Of a stretch of DNA of 64,000 nucleotides, positions 26,801 through 38,080 are shown piece by piece. A model generated the notes under the pieces. The model searched no databases, was not told the DNA's origin, and was given only the letters and a program-made list of their open reading frames with translations. The translations under genes were made by a program, and so were the position numbers. The stretch is from the NCBI GenBank assembly GCA_009801015.1, contig VHZZ01004653.1:1-64000 (forward strand), read 5' to 3'. Numbering within the stretch: the stretch's first letter is position 1; each line of letters begins with the position of its first letter. Source of the stretch: Silene noctiflora. Lineage: Eukaryota > Streptophyta > Magnoliopsida > Caryophyllales > Caryophyllaceae.

Positions 26801-29800
26801 CCTCAATTCACTATTAGTAATCAATGAAGTTAAACGTACTCATAAAATGGCTCTAGCATTACCGGACTATTCTTAATTAGGTTCTTGCCGGCAATTGATT
26901 CCTTTTCTTTAGGTAAGTTTATCATTGAAGGGAGGTGGGGGAAGTGGGTGGGGTTAAGGGGATCCCTCTTTTGAGAGGGATGAGATTATGAATAGCTCAT
27001 AAAGATGGTTGGCATTTTGCGATCTGGTTTAAAAAGGGTGTAGCAATGCAGGTAGTGGGTTGTAAAGGTGGTTCCTGCTTTCAGAAGGATTCTTTTTGTC
27101 AAGATCTTCTGTTTATATAAACTTAAGTATTTTTTGTGTTTCTTATGATATGCTCAATATTTTGGTTTATGTCATTGACTCATGGAACAGTTTGCCTTGT
27201 GTCTTCACCTTCTCTCAATCGGAGGCAATAATTCTAAAACATCTCTTCTATTCTGCAGATATTGTGAAGAGAGGCCTCTATTGTTAGGTAATCCTGGAAT
27301 GGGTGCAAGATTGTGCACATATTATCAAAAATCATCTTCAGATGATCAAAATGGCGATATGTTACGGAGTGGCAATAGTGGCTTGGGGACGGTTGTGACA
27401 CTTGAACCTGCTGACAAATCTCCATTTCTTGGAGATGTAAAACCTGGTGGTAGTCAATCTAGCCTCGAGACAGAAATGTATAAAGCACCAGTATTTCGTC
27501 ATAGGGTTGCTTCAACTGACTACTTATTGGTTCGTTCGTCGAAGGGAAAGTTATCAATACGACGCATTGATAATATTCACGTTGTTGGTCAGCAGGTATT
27601 ACCAGTGCTATTCGGTCAGCTTTCTAAACACTGTAATCAGTTATCCTTTCGTGTTGCAACCTTCCCGCTCACAGTTCTAATTCAATGCTTCTTTTTTTTA
27701 AGGCTATGCTTGTGGGATCATGGTAATTCGATATTAATTTGTAGCTAAATGCTGCTTGCAGGAGCCACTGATTGAAGTCATGCCTCCCGGTTCAAAGAAT
27801 CTTCAAAATTACTTGTGGAATAGGCTTTTAGTGTATATGTACCGTGAGTTTCGTGCTGCTCAAAAACGAAGCATGCCCCCTTGTATCCATGCTGCTGAAT
27901 TGTCTGCAATGTTTCCTAATGTTGCTGAGCACTTTCTTCGTAAAAGGTTGAAACATTGTGCTGATTTGCAGGTACTTATCTCATCAGGATGTGTGTCATT
28001 ATGTGTTGGTAATTTATTGACATCTATGTCTGTTGTGAACTGCTCTGTATTTTTTTTTTGAAAGAGTTAGTTGATTGGCATTCTGTTTATGATATGTTGA
28101 ATTCTTGTAGCAGAAAGGGCCGAATGGGCGTCTTCAATGGGTCATGAGACGTAATTTCCATATACCATCAGAGGAGGAGCTTAGAAAGATGATGAAACCA
28201 GAAACAGTGAGTATCCTATTTTCTGATATTCAAGCTGTTTTATTAGTAGTGTGGCTTAAGGCTTTTAAAGTCATTGTCGTCCTTAAATATTTTCGGTTTT
28301 AAACTTTCACGAGCTTTTCTTAATGACATTATTATATTCTGTTTCCGAGCACAATGTCTGTGTAGTTTATGATCACTAGTACTTGTAAAAAAGTTTATGA
28401 TGATAAGTCAGGATTTAACCTGATTTATAGGAAGTTATAAGGTTACGGAATCATTGAGTTATGGCTACACGGCCTACACCCCATATATCCTTCAACAGTT
28501 ACCACAGTGGTTTTGGCCATCGGCATGTCTTAGTAATGCTTATCATCTACTAAGCAGTTATTTTTTGTATTAGGCACTTATGGTTTCTCGCCAAGTTTGG
28601 AGGCATGTCTTGGTCATTTTAGGTGTAATTGATACTGGACACTCTTGGAAAGTTGCATGACATCATTTTTTTGCTTCTCGAGTTGCCTGCCAATAAGAGT
28701 GAACAATTGGGGTTCTAAAATTGAGGCAGGCAACTTTTGAAAATTGTGCTGGTAAATGTGAAGATAATTCAACCCTTTTTTGGTTCTCATATTTGTCAAA
28801 ATGTTCAGTTTTTTTTTTTTTTTTTTCTCAATTATTTGTAGTTTCACTAAAGTGACTGCACTTCTTTCTATTGTGAAGTACCAGTCATCCGATGTAGTTT
28901 TCGACACAATTTTCATCTTGGGTAATTTGGAAACAGTCTCTTTGTGTTGCTAACACAAGGGTAAGACTGCGTACATCCGACCCCCTTACCCACAATTTGC
29001 GGTAGCCATTGATTGATTTATGAATTTATGATGGGACTGAGATTTGTTTAATGTTGTGATTCTGATGCAAGTTTGAATGAATTTGATGATGAAAATGTGA
29101 TTTGAGAACGATGATATATTCTATGTTATGGTATGGTATGAGTAGAGGATTATGTGAACACAAGACTTGACGTTTCGTAGGTGTGTAGAGATTACGTTAA
29201 GGATTTTGACGGCGGTGTGCTGGTGGTTTTGACGGCAATGATGTTGATGGTTATTGTGTGGTGGTGACAAGCTGGGTAGTTGACAGAATGGGTAGTGTTA
29301 TAGTGAAATGAGGAGTATATGGTTTGAGTCTTGGTTTGGGTTGTCCAATCCTAGTTGGACGCCAATTTGACAATTAACTTTCTTTCAAAATTTTAAAAAA
29401 ATTTCCTATTTTCTAGGCAAGTTCTCAAGCTCTATACCTCTTAAAATTTTGTTTCCCCCTTTGATACAGGTCTGTTCATATGAAAGCATGCAGGCTGGTC
29501 TTTATCGTCTCAAACGTCTTGGAATTTCAAGGCTGGCAAATCTAACTACCCCAGCACAATTAGCTTCCCTTTCATCTGCTATGAATCAGCTCCCAGATGG
29601 TGTTATTGTGCTGGCTGCTGCATCACATATAGAGAGAGAAATGCAGATAACTCCTTGGAACCTGAGTGCCAATTTTGTTGCCTGTATTGGCCAGGTAGCT
29701 TATTTACTTGAATGTTGCCGTTTTTTTTTCTTTTTTACTCGGTTACTATTTTGATTTTTCAATCTTTCAAACCTCCTTCAGCTTTATCTTTTATACTCTT

Positions 29801-32800
29801 CTTTCTGTTTTCCTGTTTGTTCATTTGCTGTCCATATTTCAAGCTATTTACTCCATGTGTGATCTGAATTATCATATTCATTACAAGGTATAATTAGTGG
29901 CGTGGTTTAGGGGAGAGTTGGTCTTATATAAATTGAGGATGGTGTATGAATGGCTAGTTGGATGTGTATTACTCAGCTGTAGAAGATGTTGGTAACTCTT
30001 TGATTTGTTCTTTACCCTTGTGTACTGGCTGTGTTCGTCTTTCTTCGTTGGATTCTTATAGTTTTTTTCCCGTAAGCTAGATTACTCTTGGTTCTTTTTG
30101 TGGTAGTTGAATACTTGAATTTTCGTTGCATACATCTTTATTCGATAGATCGAGCTAGGATTTGTAAATTTGTTCTGAGGATGAGGAAAGCCAGTCTATT
30201 ACCTACTAACAGATGTACTCCCTCTATTCATATCCAAACACACCGTTGCCCTTTTACGCATTTGCCGATGCACAAATTGTAACATAAATATCTTTAATTT
30301 TACGTTATTAAAAAAAATATAAACGCTTGATATTCTTATTGTAATTATAAAGACGAATCAAACAAGACCCCTCATAACTATATCTTTTCTCATACAGTGC
30401 AAGAAATATCGAAGATTCTCTACGCTCATGGTGTCAAAAAAGTGAATGGTGTGTTTGGATGTGAATGAAGGGGGTAGTTTTTTTAGGTTAGCATATTTTG
30501 TATTCAGCCGCTCACTGAAACCTCTAATCCTAAAGGCCTATATAATGTCGTGGCTAGCAAAAAAGAAATCTTAGCCAGATTACATTCTGGGTATAGCCTG
30601 TGCAATCTAAAAGCATTAAGCGAGAATGAATTGAATTTGTCTCTTTATTAGGTTCGCCTCTATATATGACCATTGAATATTCTCCTATTGCTCTCATGCT
30701 CGTCTACATACGGAACAACCACCAAGGCTGCTTGACATAGTCAAAACATAGGCCTCTTTGTTCGGACTAAATGTTTCAACCAGTAGATCTCCTACTTCAA
30801 CGAGCAGTCATGGTGTCTAATGTCCATACATTGCTATGTGCTTTGCCAGAGGCCAGAGCTGCTTATAGGGACACTGGAAAAATAAGTGCTCTTGTGTCTC
30901 AATTTTTGGATATTATCAATAATTTTAACTCTTGCAAGTTGACCCTTGTAGGCAAGCCAAGCAATAACATTATGTGTAGGAGATTCCAGGACTTCCAAAA
31001 AAAATGGATATTAGCTTCCCAACGTTTACTATAATTTGATGTTCATGCAATCTCTCTCATTGCACCCATGTGAAATCAGGAGAAAGGAAATGTGGAGCGG
31101 CTAGAGATATCTGGTGTTGGTGATCCATCAGGTCGAGGTTTGGGCTTCAGTTATGTACGTATTGCTTCAAAGCCTCCAGTAACTAATGCTTTGGCGAAGA
31201 AAAAGCCGGTTGTCGCTCGGGGTTCCACTGTCACTGGAACAGATGCTGATCTTCGTAGGTTGAGCATGGAAGCTGCAAGAGAGGTTAGTTTATTCTTTTG
31301 AATTTCTATTGATAGCATTTTGTTATATGAAGAGGTCTTTCCTAGAAGCATTGTCGTGTTGTATCTCTTTGTTTTTAATTTATTTCAGTTCATTGCTGCT
31401 TTGTTAAAGCTATTGCCATTTGACTACCGAGGATTATTCGGTGACAATATTATGATTGTTTGGGCAGGTTACTTGTAAGCCTGTGTTTTTCTTCTTCAAG
31501 TAAAGACAGTTTTCGTATGAGGACTGATGAGAAACCATTTTTAAGATGGGGTGACAAGTCCCATTTATCTCTGCAAATTTTGTTGTCTCTGCGGCAGCCA
31601 GTATTCTCCTGTTAGCAGTGATTATTTGGTGTGACCGTAGGCAGACATAAGCTTTAATTCTGTAATTTGTACTTACAAGTTTATGTTCCTATCGGCCAAT
31701 ATAATTCTTGGTCCTATCTCTCTTTGTTGATTTTATATCTTTGTTGATTCTTTCTCAGTCTTTAATTTGTGTTATCTGTAGCTTCTCTTGAAATTCAACG
31801 TTCCCGAGGAACAAATAGAGAAATTATCTCGTTGGCATCGAATTGCTTTGATACGCAAATTGTCTAGTGAACAAGCTTCCTCTGGAGTCAAGGTTGATCC
31901 GACAACTATTAGCAAGTTTGCAAGAGGCCAGCGGATGTCATTCCTTCAACTTCAGCAGCAGTCTCGAGAAAAATGTCAAGACATTTGGGATCGACAAACG
32001 CAGTCTCTTTCGGCTGCTGAAGGTTTTGAAAATGAGAGTGATTCTGAAGCAAATAGTGACCTAGATTCTTTTGCTGGGGATCTTGAAAATCTACTGGACG
32101 CAGAAGAAGGTGACGAAGGTGATGAGGGCACCTTAGAAATGAAAAGTTGCAAATCTGATGGAGTTAAAGGGCTTAAAGTGAGACGGCATCCGCCTCACGT
32201 TCGGCAGGAAGAGGAGATGGAAGATGAAGCAGCTGAAGCAGCAGAGTTATGCAGGATGCTAAAAGAGGGTATGCTTTGTGGAAGGCTCGTCTTATATTAT
32301 TATTTTTTTTGTTGAATACGATTGATGATGGTAAGGTGGCAATCGGGTCAGTCGGGTCAAGGCGGGTCTGGTCATATCGGGTTCGGGTCATATCGGGTCA
32401 GCCTACCCTTTTGGGTCGGGGTCGGGTCGTTATCGGGCCGGGTCATTTCAGGTCGGATGATGTATCGGGTCGGGTTTAGGTCGGGTCGTTATCAGGTCCG
32501 TCTACTTAATCACATTACTATAATTTTTAACCATTAAATTTAGTTTTTAACCTATTATTTCGTTTAATTACTTCATTATTAGGTCAAACGTATCAATCTT
32601 AACACAAAATCACTTTNNNNNNNNNNNNNNNNNNNNNNNNNNNNNNNNNNNNNNNNNNNNNNNNNNNNNNNNNNNNNNNNNNNNNNNNNNNNNNNNNNNN
32701 NNNNNNNNNNNNNNNNNNNNNNNNNNNNNNNNNNNNNNNNNNNNNNNNNNNNNNNNNNNNNNNNNNNNNNNNNNNNNNNNNNNNNNNNNNNNNNNNNNNN

Positions 32801-35800
32801 NNNNNNNNNNNNNNNNNNNNNNNNNNACCGGTTTCGGGTCACAATATTTTTGGGCCAAGTCGGGTTTGCTCGGGTTCGGGTCGGGTCAAACTTGCCAGTT
32901 CTAATGGTAATACATGCATCATGCATGAGATCTTGTGCAGTAGTTATTCTTAAAATTATTAAAACATTTATTACACGTTGGAACTTACTAATTTTTTACA
33001 CGATTTAAGGATGGTTCATACTTATGTATAGAGCTGACAAGTTTGACCCGACCTGAACCCGAGCAAACCCGACCCGATAGGACCCGAAAATATTGTGACC
33101 CGAAACTGGCCCGACCCGATGAGGACCCGTAATCCGACATGACCCGATCATCCCAGACCCGAACCCGACCCAGATCCGACCCGACCCGATACTGACCCGA
33201 TTAAATTGATGACCCAACAATTATTAAGCTTAATTTTGATCAAAATGAAAGTGATTTTGTGTTAAGATTGATACGTTTGACCTAATAATGAAGTAATTAA
33301 ACAAAATAATAGGTTAAAAACTAAATTTAGTGGTTAAAAATTGTAGTAATGCGATGGAGTAGCCGGACCCGATAATGACCCGACCCGACCCGATACATCA
33401 TTTGACCCGACCCGAACCCGACCGACCCGAACTCGATATGACCCGACCCGGCTTGACCCGACCCAAACCCGACCCGATTGCCACCTCTACTTATGTATAT
33501 GCCCCCTCCCTTTTGGAAGCAGATGATGTAATTCACTATTAACCTACTACATTTAACTGTAAAAGTGCTTTGAAATCGGGATTGCTTGGTATGTACTTGA
33601 ACAATGAGAGGATGTCATCTGCAGGCGATGGTGCTAAGTGGAAGAAAAAGAAGAAAACTAGACCTGGTGGAGAGGCAGCTGGATTGATACAAGGCGGTCA
33701 AAGGCCTTTTGTTGTTGAAAATGCTACACCACTCAAAAGACCTAGCGCCATGGTGAGGCAGACTGATGGAACTGCTGTGCCTAATGATGTCTTGGGCACA
33801 AAGACAAATGATAATTTCGAGGTAATGAGCATGGGGTAAACTATTTTGATCGTTCTCCAGCATTTATATGGTTTTATTTTGTTGGAATCAATAGGTTATG
33901 TTATGAACTTTTGTTACATCACCAAGTTAAAAAAATCTGAGATCATTTCTTGTGTTAGGTTGAAAAACTGCATTCGAAGAAAGCAATTTTTAAGAAGGCG
34001 AAAGTTGGAAAGAAGAATGAAGTTGTGCCTTTGGATCTTACAAACAAAAAAATTAAGATAATGACTGATAGTACCGTGGTAAATGAACTTCTTTGTCTGA
34101 TTCAGTGTGCTATTTGAACAAGTGGTTGTCCTGTCTCATTATTTTCTGTCGTACTTCAATCACTGTATGCCTCTAAGGATATCTTCCATAGTTAAAGTAG
34201 CTCCCAGCTCCCGTATGGTCCGCCCATGTGTGCGTCCCACATTGAATAAAAAAAAGGAGTTGATTGGAGCTGCTACTCCCATTGCATATAAGATTTTTAG
34301 GTGGAACCTTCTCTGGGCTTTTGATCGAAGCTCTCACATCATTGTGGGTGTGGGTCTGTGGCCTAGATCTATCTTATACTTTGTTTCTCTTTTGGGCATT
34401 GATAACTTATGAGAGAGAGAGAGAGAGGGAGGGAGGGAGGGAGACATCACTGTAAGGATCAACTTTGAACCTGAGATATGTGTGCATAGTCTATATGGAC
34501 TGTAGCTTATAGAATGGCATTCAATCAGTATCAGTTCTCTATAATATTTGCTGCTATTCATTAAATTGTGTGAAAACTATTGTGATTTTGTGTATAAACA
34601 CCAGCTTTTGGGAGAAAGATACACTTTTTCCGCAGACACCGGGGCTAAGCAACTCACAGTTAATATTTACTTACATGAATGACGATCTGGTGTTAATATC
34701 CTGTTCACTTTCTTCATTTCTGTCCAGGGTATCAATAACAGGAAATCTGCCAGGGAGAGTTTTGTTTGTGGTGCCTGTGGCCAGGTTTGTACTTAAAAAA
34801 TCGTCTAATTATCTACTTTCAAGGCTTATTTGATATTGAGAACTGATTTTTCTTATGAATAGCTTGGCCACATGCGAACCAATAAACATTGCCCCAAATA
34901 TCGAGAGGACCCCGATGCTCAAATGAGTAACACTGACGTCGAGATTGAAGCAGTTACACCTACAATTCAGGACCCATCTCCGTCTCAGTCGAGGATTCCT
35001 GTCAAGAAACCGATTCCTAGAAGTACAGCAAATAGTCCTCAAGTTGAAGATCCTGAAGGGGAAAAGTCTACTGTGAAGACCAAAGTTTTAAAAGTTAGAT
35101 ATCCATCTTCAGATAAGGCTATTGAAAAAGTCTCATTTGTTCCATCTATGAGCTCCGAGCAACCAAGAACGCCACATCCTGAAGTCAGTAATAAGGCGGT
35201 TCCCAAGGTTATTAAAATAGTAAGCAATAAAACAAAGCCTGATGATGTGCAGGTTGACTCTCAAAAGCTAAGCGTTGTTATACGGCCTCCAAGTGACACG
35301 AGTCGAGATCATCTTCACAAAAAAATTACCATTAAGCAACCTAAGAAGGATCAAGTCATAAATTTAGACCAGACGAGCGAGGAAGGTGCTGATTTTGATT
35401 ACAGAAAGACTAAGAAAATTATTGATTTGACTGGTGTTAGCTCAAGTAGACTGGAAGAGACCATGGGTTTAGGCGAAGTAGCATCAAGGAATACCAAAAT
35501 GGCTAGAAGAATGTGGGAGGAAGAAGAGAAAAAGAGAAATATAGAGCGAATAAAGGAAGAACAAGCAAGGAGGTTGTTTGAAGAAGAAATGAGGATGAGA
35601 GATGAGGAAGAAAAACTGGCCGATCTGAGAAGATATGAAGAGGACATTCGAATTGAAAGGGAAGAAGAGGAACTCCGCAAAGCCAACAAGAAGTTTAAAA
35701 AGAAGAGACCAAGTGAAATAAGAGATGATTACTTTGAGGGATTTCAGGGAAAGAGGAGTAACAGAACGTTGCCAGGAAGGGACAGGAGTTCTAAGAGGAA

Positions 35801-36597
35801 GATCAATGTTGAAGTAGGAAGGTATGAAGTGGGCTATAATCCGGCTTCTAAGCGGCGTAGAGGGGGAGAGGTATACTTCATTGGATCCTTTTCTTGTTAC
35901 TGATTCAGTCATTCATCCAGATATACTTGTACAGTTAGTCTTCAGCACGACGGTCTTGTGTTACTATAATGTGACTATGTGAGACCATCCCGTCTAACAA
36001 AAACTCTACCTGTGCATACCCATTCACTAATTAAGAACTCTGTAACTGCCCGCCCCATTTTTAGGATATATGGTTCAAACTTCTAAGACTACCTCATATT
36101 GGAATTTGTCATTCTAATAAGCTTTTTGTGAGCTGTACTGGAGACTGACATTGCTCATTATCAGTCTATCAGCAGCTGTCTTGTACTGCATATTGCTGTG
36201 TAAATTATGAAATTTAAGGTGCGGTCCAAAATGCTGACAGGTTGGACTTGCAAATATATTGGAGGAAATTGTCGAAATCCTGAAAGAAAGACGCGAGGTC
36301 TCTTATCTTTTCCAAAAACCGGTGTCGAAGAAAGAGGCTCCGGACTATCTAGACATTGTTGAATACCCGATGGACCTTGCCACAATAAAAGAGAAGGTCA
36401 GACGTTTGGAATACAAGAATCGAGATGAATTCCGACATGATGTATGGCAAATTGCCTTTAACGCTCACTTGTACAACGATGGGAGGAATCCAGGTATTCC
36501 ACCCCTCGCAGATCAGCTACTGGAGATTTGTGATTATTTGATACATGAAAAAGGTGACCTATTGGAAGAAGCCGAGGCTAGTATAAGTGATGCTTGA
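16242..36597 (+). CDS. TAF1: TFIID subunit 1 (TAF1/TAFII250)
   Basis: Scaffold subunit of TFIID, nuclear. Twenty-one coding exons: 16242-16287, 18151-18257, 19797-19859, 19949-19997, 20605-20946, 21377-21474, 22825-22993, 23269-24373, 25968-26170, 26258-26495, 27259-27595, 27762-27971, 28111-28206, 29470-29694, 31080-31283, 31782-32268, 33625-33821, 33959-34078, 34728-34784, 34863-35870, 36241-36597. Phases agree throughout; 5,718 nt, 1,905 aa, close to Arabidopsis TAF1/HAF. In order: N-terminal TBP-binding-like segment (GSRLLGFMFGNVD); acidic tract; central DUF3591 region; plant-type ubiquitin-like insert (about 690-770, MKVILKSL to LYLVRTKI); C2HC zinc knuckle CGACGQLGHMRTNKHC (about 1446-1461); charged coiled coil (about 1665-1735); bromodomain in the final exon (PVSKKEAPDYLDIVEYPMDL). 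The bromodomain binds acetylated histone tails. Exon 6 uses the acceptor at 21376, because the nearby alternative would create a stop. Confidence 0.95.
17832..17873 (+). repeat. (ATC)14 microsatellite
   Basis: Fourteen uninterrupted ATC units in TAF1 intron 1; likely length-variable and usable as a marker. Confidence 0.95.
17978..18095 (+). mobile_element. SINE 3'-domain remnant
   Basis: Diverged copy of the motif seen more clearly at 21052 and 28858: CTTTGTGTAACACAAAG, then TTTTGTACATTGGACCACC, then GGAGCCCTTGAGACACAAGGGTAATGTTG (split here by reading). It lies in TAF1 intron 1 and has no recognisable pol III head. Confidence 0.5.
19226..19269 (+). repeat. Telomere-like CCCTCA/CCCTAA hexamers
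   Basis: Several tandem CACCCT hexamers with one CCCTAACCCT in TAF1 intron 2. It resembles a degenerate interstitial telomeric repeat, but the unit is mostly CCCTCA, so a simple-repeat origin is as likely. Confidence 0.6.
20314..20460 (+). mobile_element. SINE 3'-domain remnant
   Basis: Carries GGGGTAAGACTCGTACATCTG and the downstream GTTGCAGGGTCCCTTAGGCATTG, matching the family at 21052 and 28858 with considerable decay. It lies in TAF1 intron 4. Confidence 0.5.
21052..21205 (+). mobile_element. SINE 3'-domain copy
   Basis: Contains GTAAGGCTGCGTACATCCG, CCGCAATTTGCGGGAGCC and a GTAATGTTGTT tail. This is a conserved stretch found at the 3' side of many flowering-plant SINEs (I recall it as the Angio-domain). 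About 150 bases align with 28858-29012. It lies in TAF1 intron 5. Confidence 0.65.
21985..22335 (+). mobile_element. LINE 3' fragment (zf-RVT region)
   Basis: The sense frame encodes EDWKMVPLAIWCLWIERINH, the W-x2-P-x-AI-W-x2-W-x-ERN signature at the C terminus of plant L1-type reverse transcriptases. A degenerate LSCP...W segment precedes it. The piece is short, broken by several stops and frame changes, and sits in TAF1 intron 6. It has no intact reverse-transcriptase core. Confidence 0.7.
25135..25330 (+). mobile_element. LINE 3' fragment, second copy
   Basis: Encodes a decayed version of the same C-terminal signature as the piece at 21985 (VWKIVP, then a stop, then VILRCSWIEWN). It is a related but older fragment in TAF1 intron 8, just upstream of the MITE at 25405. 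Confidence 0.55.
25405..25599. mobile_element. Mutator-type MITE (GACGGG family)
   Basis: The ends fold back on each other: CTTGTGACGGGTATATCC and CTTGTGACGGGTCAAG on the left, GACCCGTCACAAG and a degenerate CTGTCACAAATGAGAA on the right. Flanking 9-mers TTATCCATC (25396-25404) and TTGTCCATA (25600-25608) agree at seven of nine, the target length of Mutator-like elements. The ends align with those of 59581-59768. It lies in TAF1 intron 8. Confidence 0.65.
28111..28116 (+). other. NAGNAG tandem splice acceptor in TAF1
   Basis: The exon 13 acceptor reads TAGCAG, so splicing can occur after either AG and add or omit one glutamine (DLQQKGPNG or DLQKGPNG). Both keep the frame. As I recall it, Arabidopsis TAF1 has a single Q here, favouring the downstream site. 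Confidence 0.6.
28858..29012 (+). mobile_element. SINE 3'-domain copy
   Basis: Same 150-base block as 21052-21205, in TAF1 intron 13: CTATTGTGAAGTACCAGTC, GTGTTGCTAACACAAGGGTA, GACTGCGTACATCCGACC, AATTTGCGGTAGCCATTGA. The tail after it is lost. Confidence 0.65.
30218..30474. mobile_element. Stowaway-type MITE
   Basis: Ends CTCCCTCTATTCATATCC and, as complement, CTACCCCCTTCATTCACATCC, flanked by TA on both sides. These are the CTCCCTC terminus and TA target of Stowaway (Tc1/mariner-derived) elements. An inner block (AAGACGAATCAAACAAGACC) is the reverse complement of one in the element at 59309, so the two are one family in opposite orientation. It lies in TAF1 intron 14. Confidence 0.85.
30477..31045 (-). 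mobile_element. 5'-truncated LINE 3' end
   Basis: Minus-strand frames read HNVIAWLAYKGQLARVKI, then ETQEHLFFQCPYKQLW, then VVPYVDEHESNRRIF. This is the zinc-knuckle-like zf-RVT tail of a plant L1-type reverse transcriptase, broken by frame changes. A short poly(A) (T7 on the plus strand, about 30478-30484) marks the 3' end, immediately beside the Stowaway element at 30218-30474. It lies in TAF1 intron 14. Confidence 0.75.
32334..32903 (+). mobile_element. hAT-type MITE, copy A (contains assembly gap)
   Basis: Begins AGGTGGCAATCGGGTCAG and ends CTTGCCAGTTCTA, with GGGTCGGGTC-rich arms. It is the inverted counterpart of 33029-33489, sharing both arms and the inner AT-rich block. Flanking TGATGGTA and TAATGGTA are near-identical 8-mers. 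It lies in TAF1 intron 16, and 210 of its bases are unresolved. Confidence 0.75.
32617..32826. other. Assembly gap (210 N)
   Basis: Unresolved bases inside hAT copy A. The flanks align to copy B on the other strand (33248 upward and 33110 downward), so the missing part corresponds to about 137 bases of copy B. No coding exon should be lost: the exons at 32268 and 33625 join in phase. Confidence 0.9.
33029..33489 (-). mobile_element. hAT-type MITE, copy B, intact ends and TSD
   Basis: Termini TAGAGCTGACAA and, as complement, TAGAGGTGGCAA, flanked by a perfect 8-bp target duplication CTTATGTA (33021-33028 and 33490-33497). The TAGAGNTGNCAA end and 8-bp duplication are diagnostic of hAT elements. 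The 461 bp between are GACCC-rich arms around an AT-rich centre, with no transposase. Confidence 0.9.
34411..34444 (+). repeat. (GA)n / (GGGA)n microsatellite
   Basis: Pure purine simple repeat, GA dinucleotides turning into GGGA units, in TAF1 intron 18. Confidence 0.9.
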
Positions 36598-36947
36598 CCT
36601 AATACTCGGTTATTTTGCTACTGGTCTCTTTTTTTTTCGATATTCACATTTTAGAAGCTTAGCTTATTAGGGAGGTGATTGTATTCAGGCCTTTTATTAG
36701 TCATTTTGTGCATAAGTTGTAAGCTGTAACATTTAGCCATTTAGGTCTCTTTCGATACCGATAATTTTGGTCCATATAAGCCTTGGCATAAGAATTAGGA
36801 GTATAAATTTGTAACAATACTGGAAAGCTATCCCTTTTGTACATGATAATCACAGTAGGTGTCTTATGAACATGAACTCTATTCCCTTGACATTGGTGGG
36901 CCAAAAGATATCGGACCATTCATGATAAAGTATAAACTATATTCTTC

Positions 36948-37122
36948 CAATGGGTCTCTATGTGACGGTCACAAATTGTGACAATCCGTGACCACTTGTA
37001 ACTACTCATAAATTGTTACCTACTCCGTATTAAATAATGGTCACATTTACTCATTAAAATGGTCATATTTAGGTTCATCACAATTTGTGACGGAAAAGAC
37101 CCGTCACAAATAATAATTTGCA
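36948..37122. mobile_element. Mutator-type MITE
   Basis: Foldback with GTGACGGTCACAAATTGTGA on the left and CACAATTTGTGACGG ... GACCCGTCACAAAT on the right. ATATTCTTC and ATATTCTTT, matching at eight of nine bases, flank it (36939-36947 and 37123-37131). Same terminal words as 25405 and 59581. Confidence 0.6.
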
Positions 37123-38080
37123 ATATTCTTTCACGTTGGCTGTTTCCATATTTTTTTTTTTTTTTTTAGTATCATGTGCTCAATGACCTTATTCCCTCAA
37201 ATCAGCTACCTAGAATTTATTCCATCTCATGTGGCGAGTCTCAATGATTTCAATGATCACAAATTCTCGTGGAAGACGAACACTTTTTGTCACAAACCGA
37301 AAACATGTCAAAAGTCGGCATTTTATTAAACAAATGGCAACCATTTTAAAGATAAATTGTTATAGCTTAGAAATTATTCTGGTTATATTTTGTCTTACAT
37401 GGGTCACATTTACCCTGTTTTCAACCTGTGATGAAATGTGAACCATCTTCAGAGTTATTATTGTTCATTGGTAAAGTTATATGCCTTTTTAAAAATTTAA
37501 AGATAGTGAATATAGATTTAAGAAAGTAACTATAAGTACATTACTTCAAAGGAAATATAACTCACTCAAAATTAATTAAATAAATAAAAAGTCAATTTGA
37601 TTTCCGAGAATGGGTTAAACTTTTTCGTTTTTATGCGGCCTAACCTTGGGTTCGGTTGCAGTTCGATTTCTTCCGTGTCCATTTTAATTAGCCACTTAAA
37701 TCGATTTGCGCTATTTTGAGTGAGTTACGATTGGGTGAATATCAGATCAATTGATTTTCAGGTTATAACTTTCTTGAGCTGACTTTTAAGAATTTGGCTT
37801 AACATTCGTTATATTTTTTCATTTATTTAAAGTTAATAATTCAAAACACCATAAATATTTATTTTCTAATTAATTAGTGTTCACTATCTATATTTACTAT
37901 TACACAATATTTATCTCCTAATTAGTTTTATAACATCAATTATTATTTAAGTTTTATATAATAAGGCTAATAAAATATGTCCTTGAATTATATATGCAAA
38001 TTTTCTACTCTTTTCAAAACGGAGGTAAACTGCATTAATTTAATTAATTATCAAATTCTCTAATATCTGTATCTAAAATA

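Noticed and set aside
30771-31034. Plus-strand 87-codon open frame as a TAF1 exon or separate gene
   Set aside because: The opposite strand carries reverse-transcriptase zf-RVT motifs, so the plus frame is an antisense shadow of a LINE fragment. TAF1 exons on either side join in phase without it.
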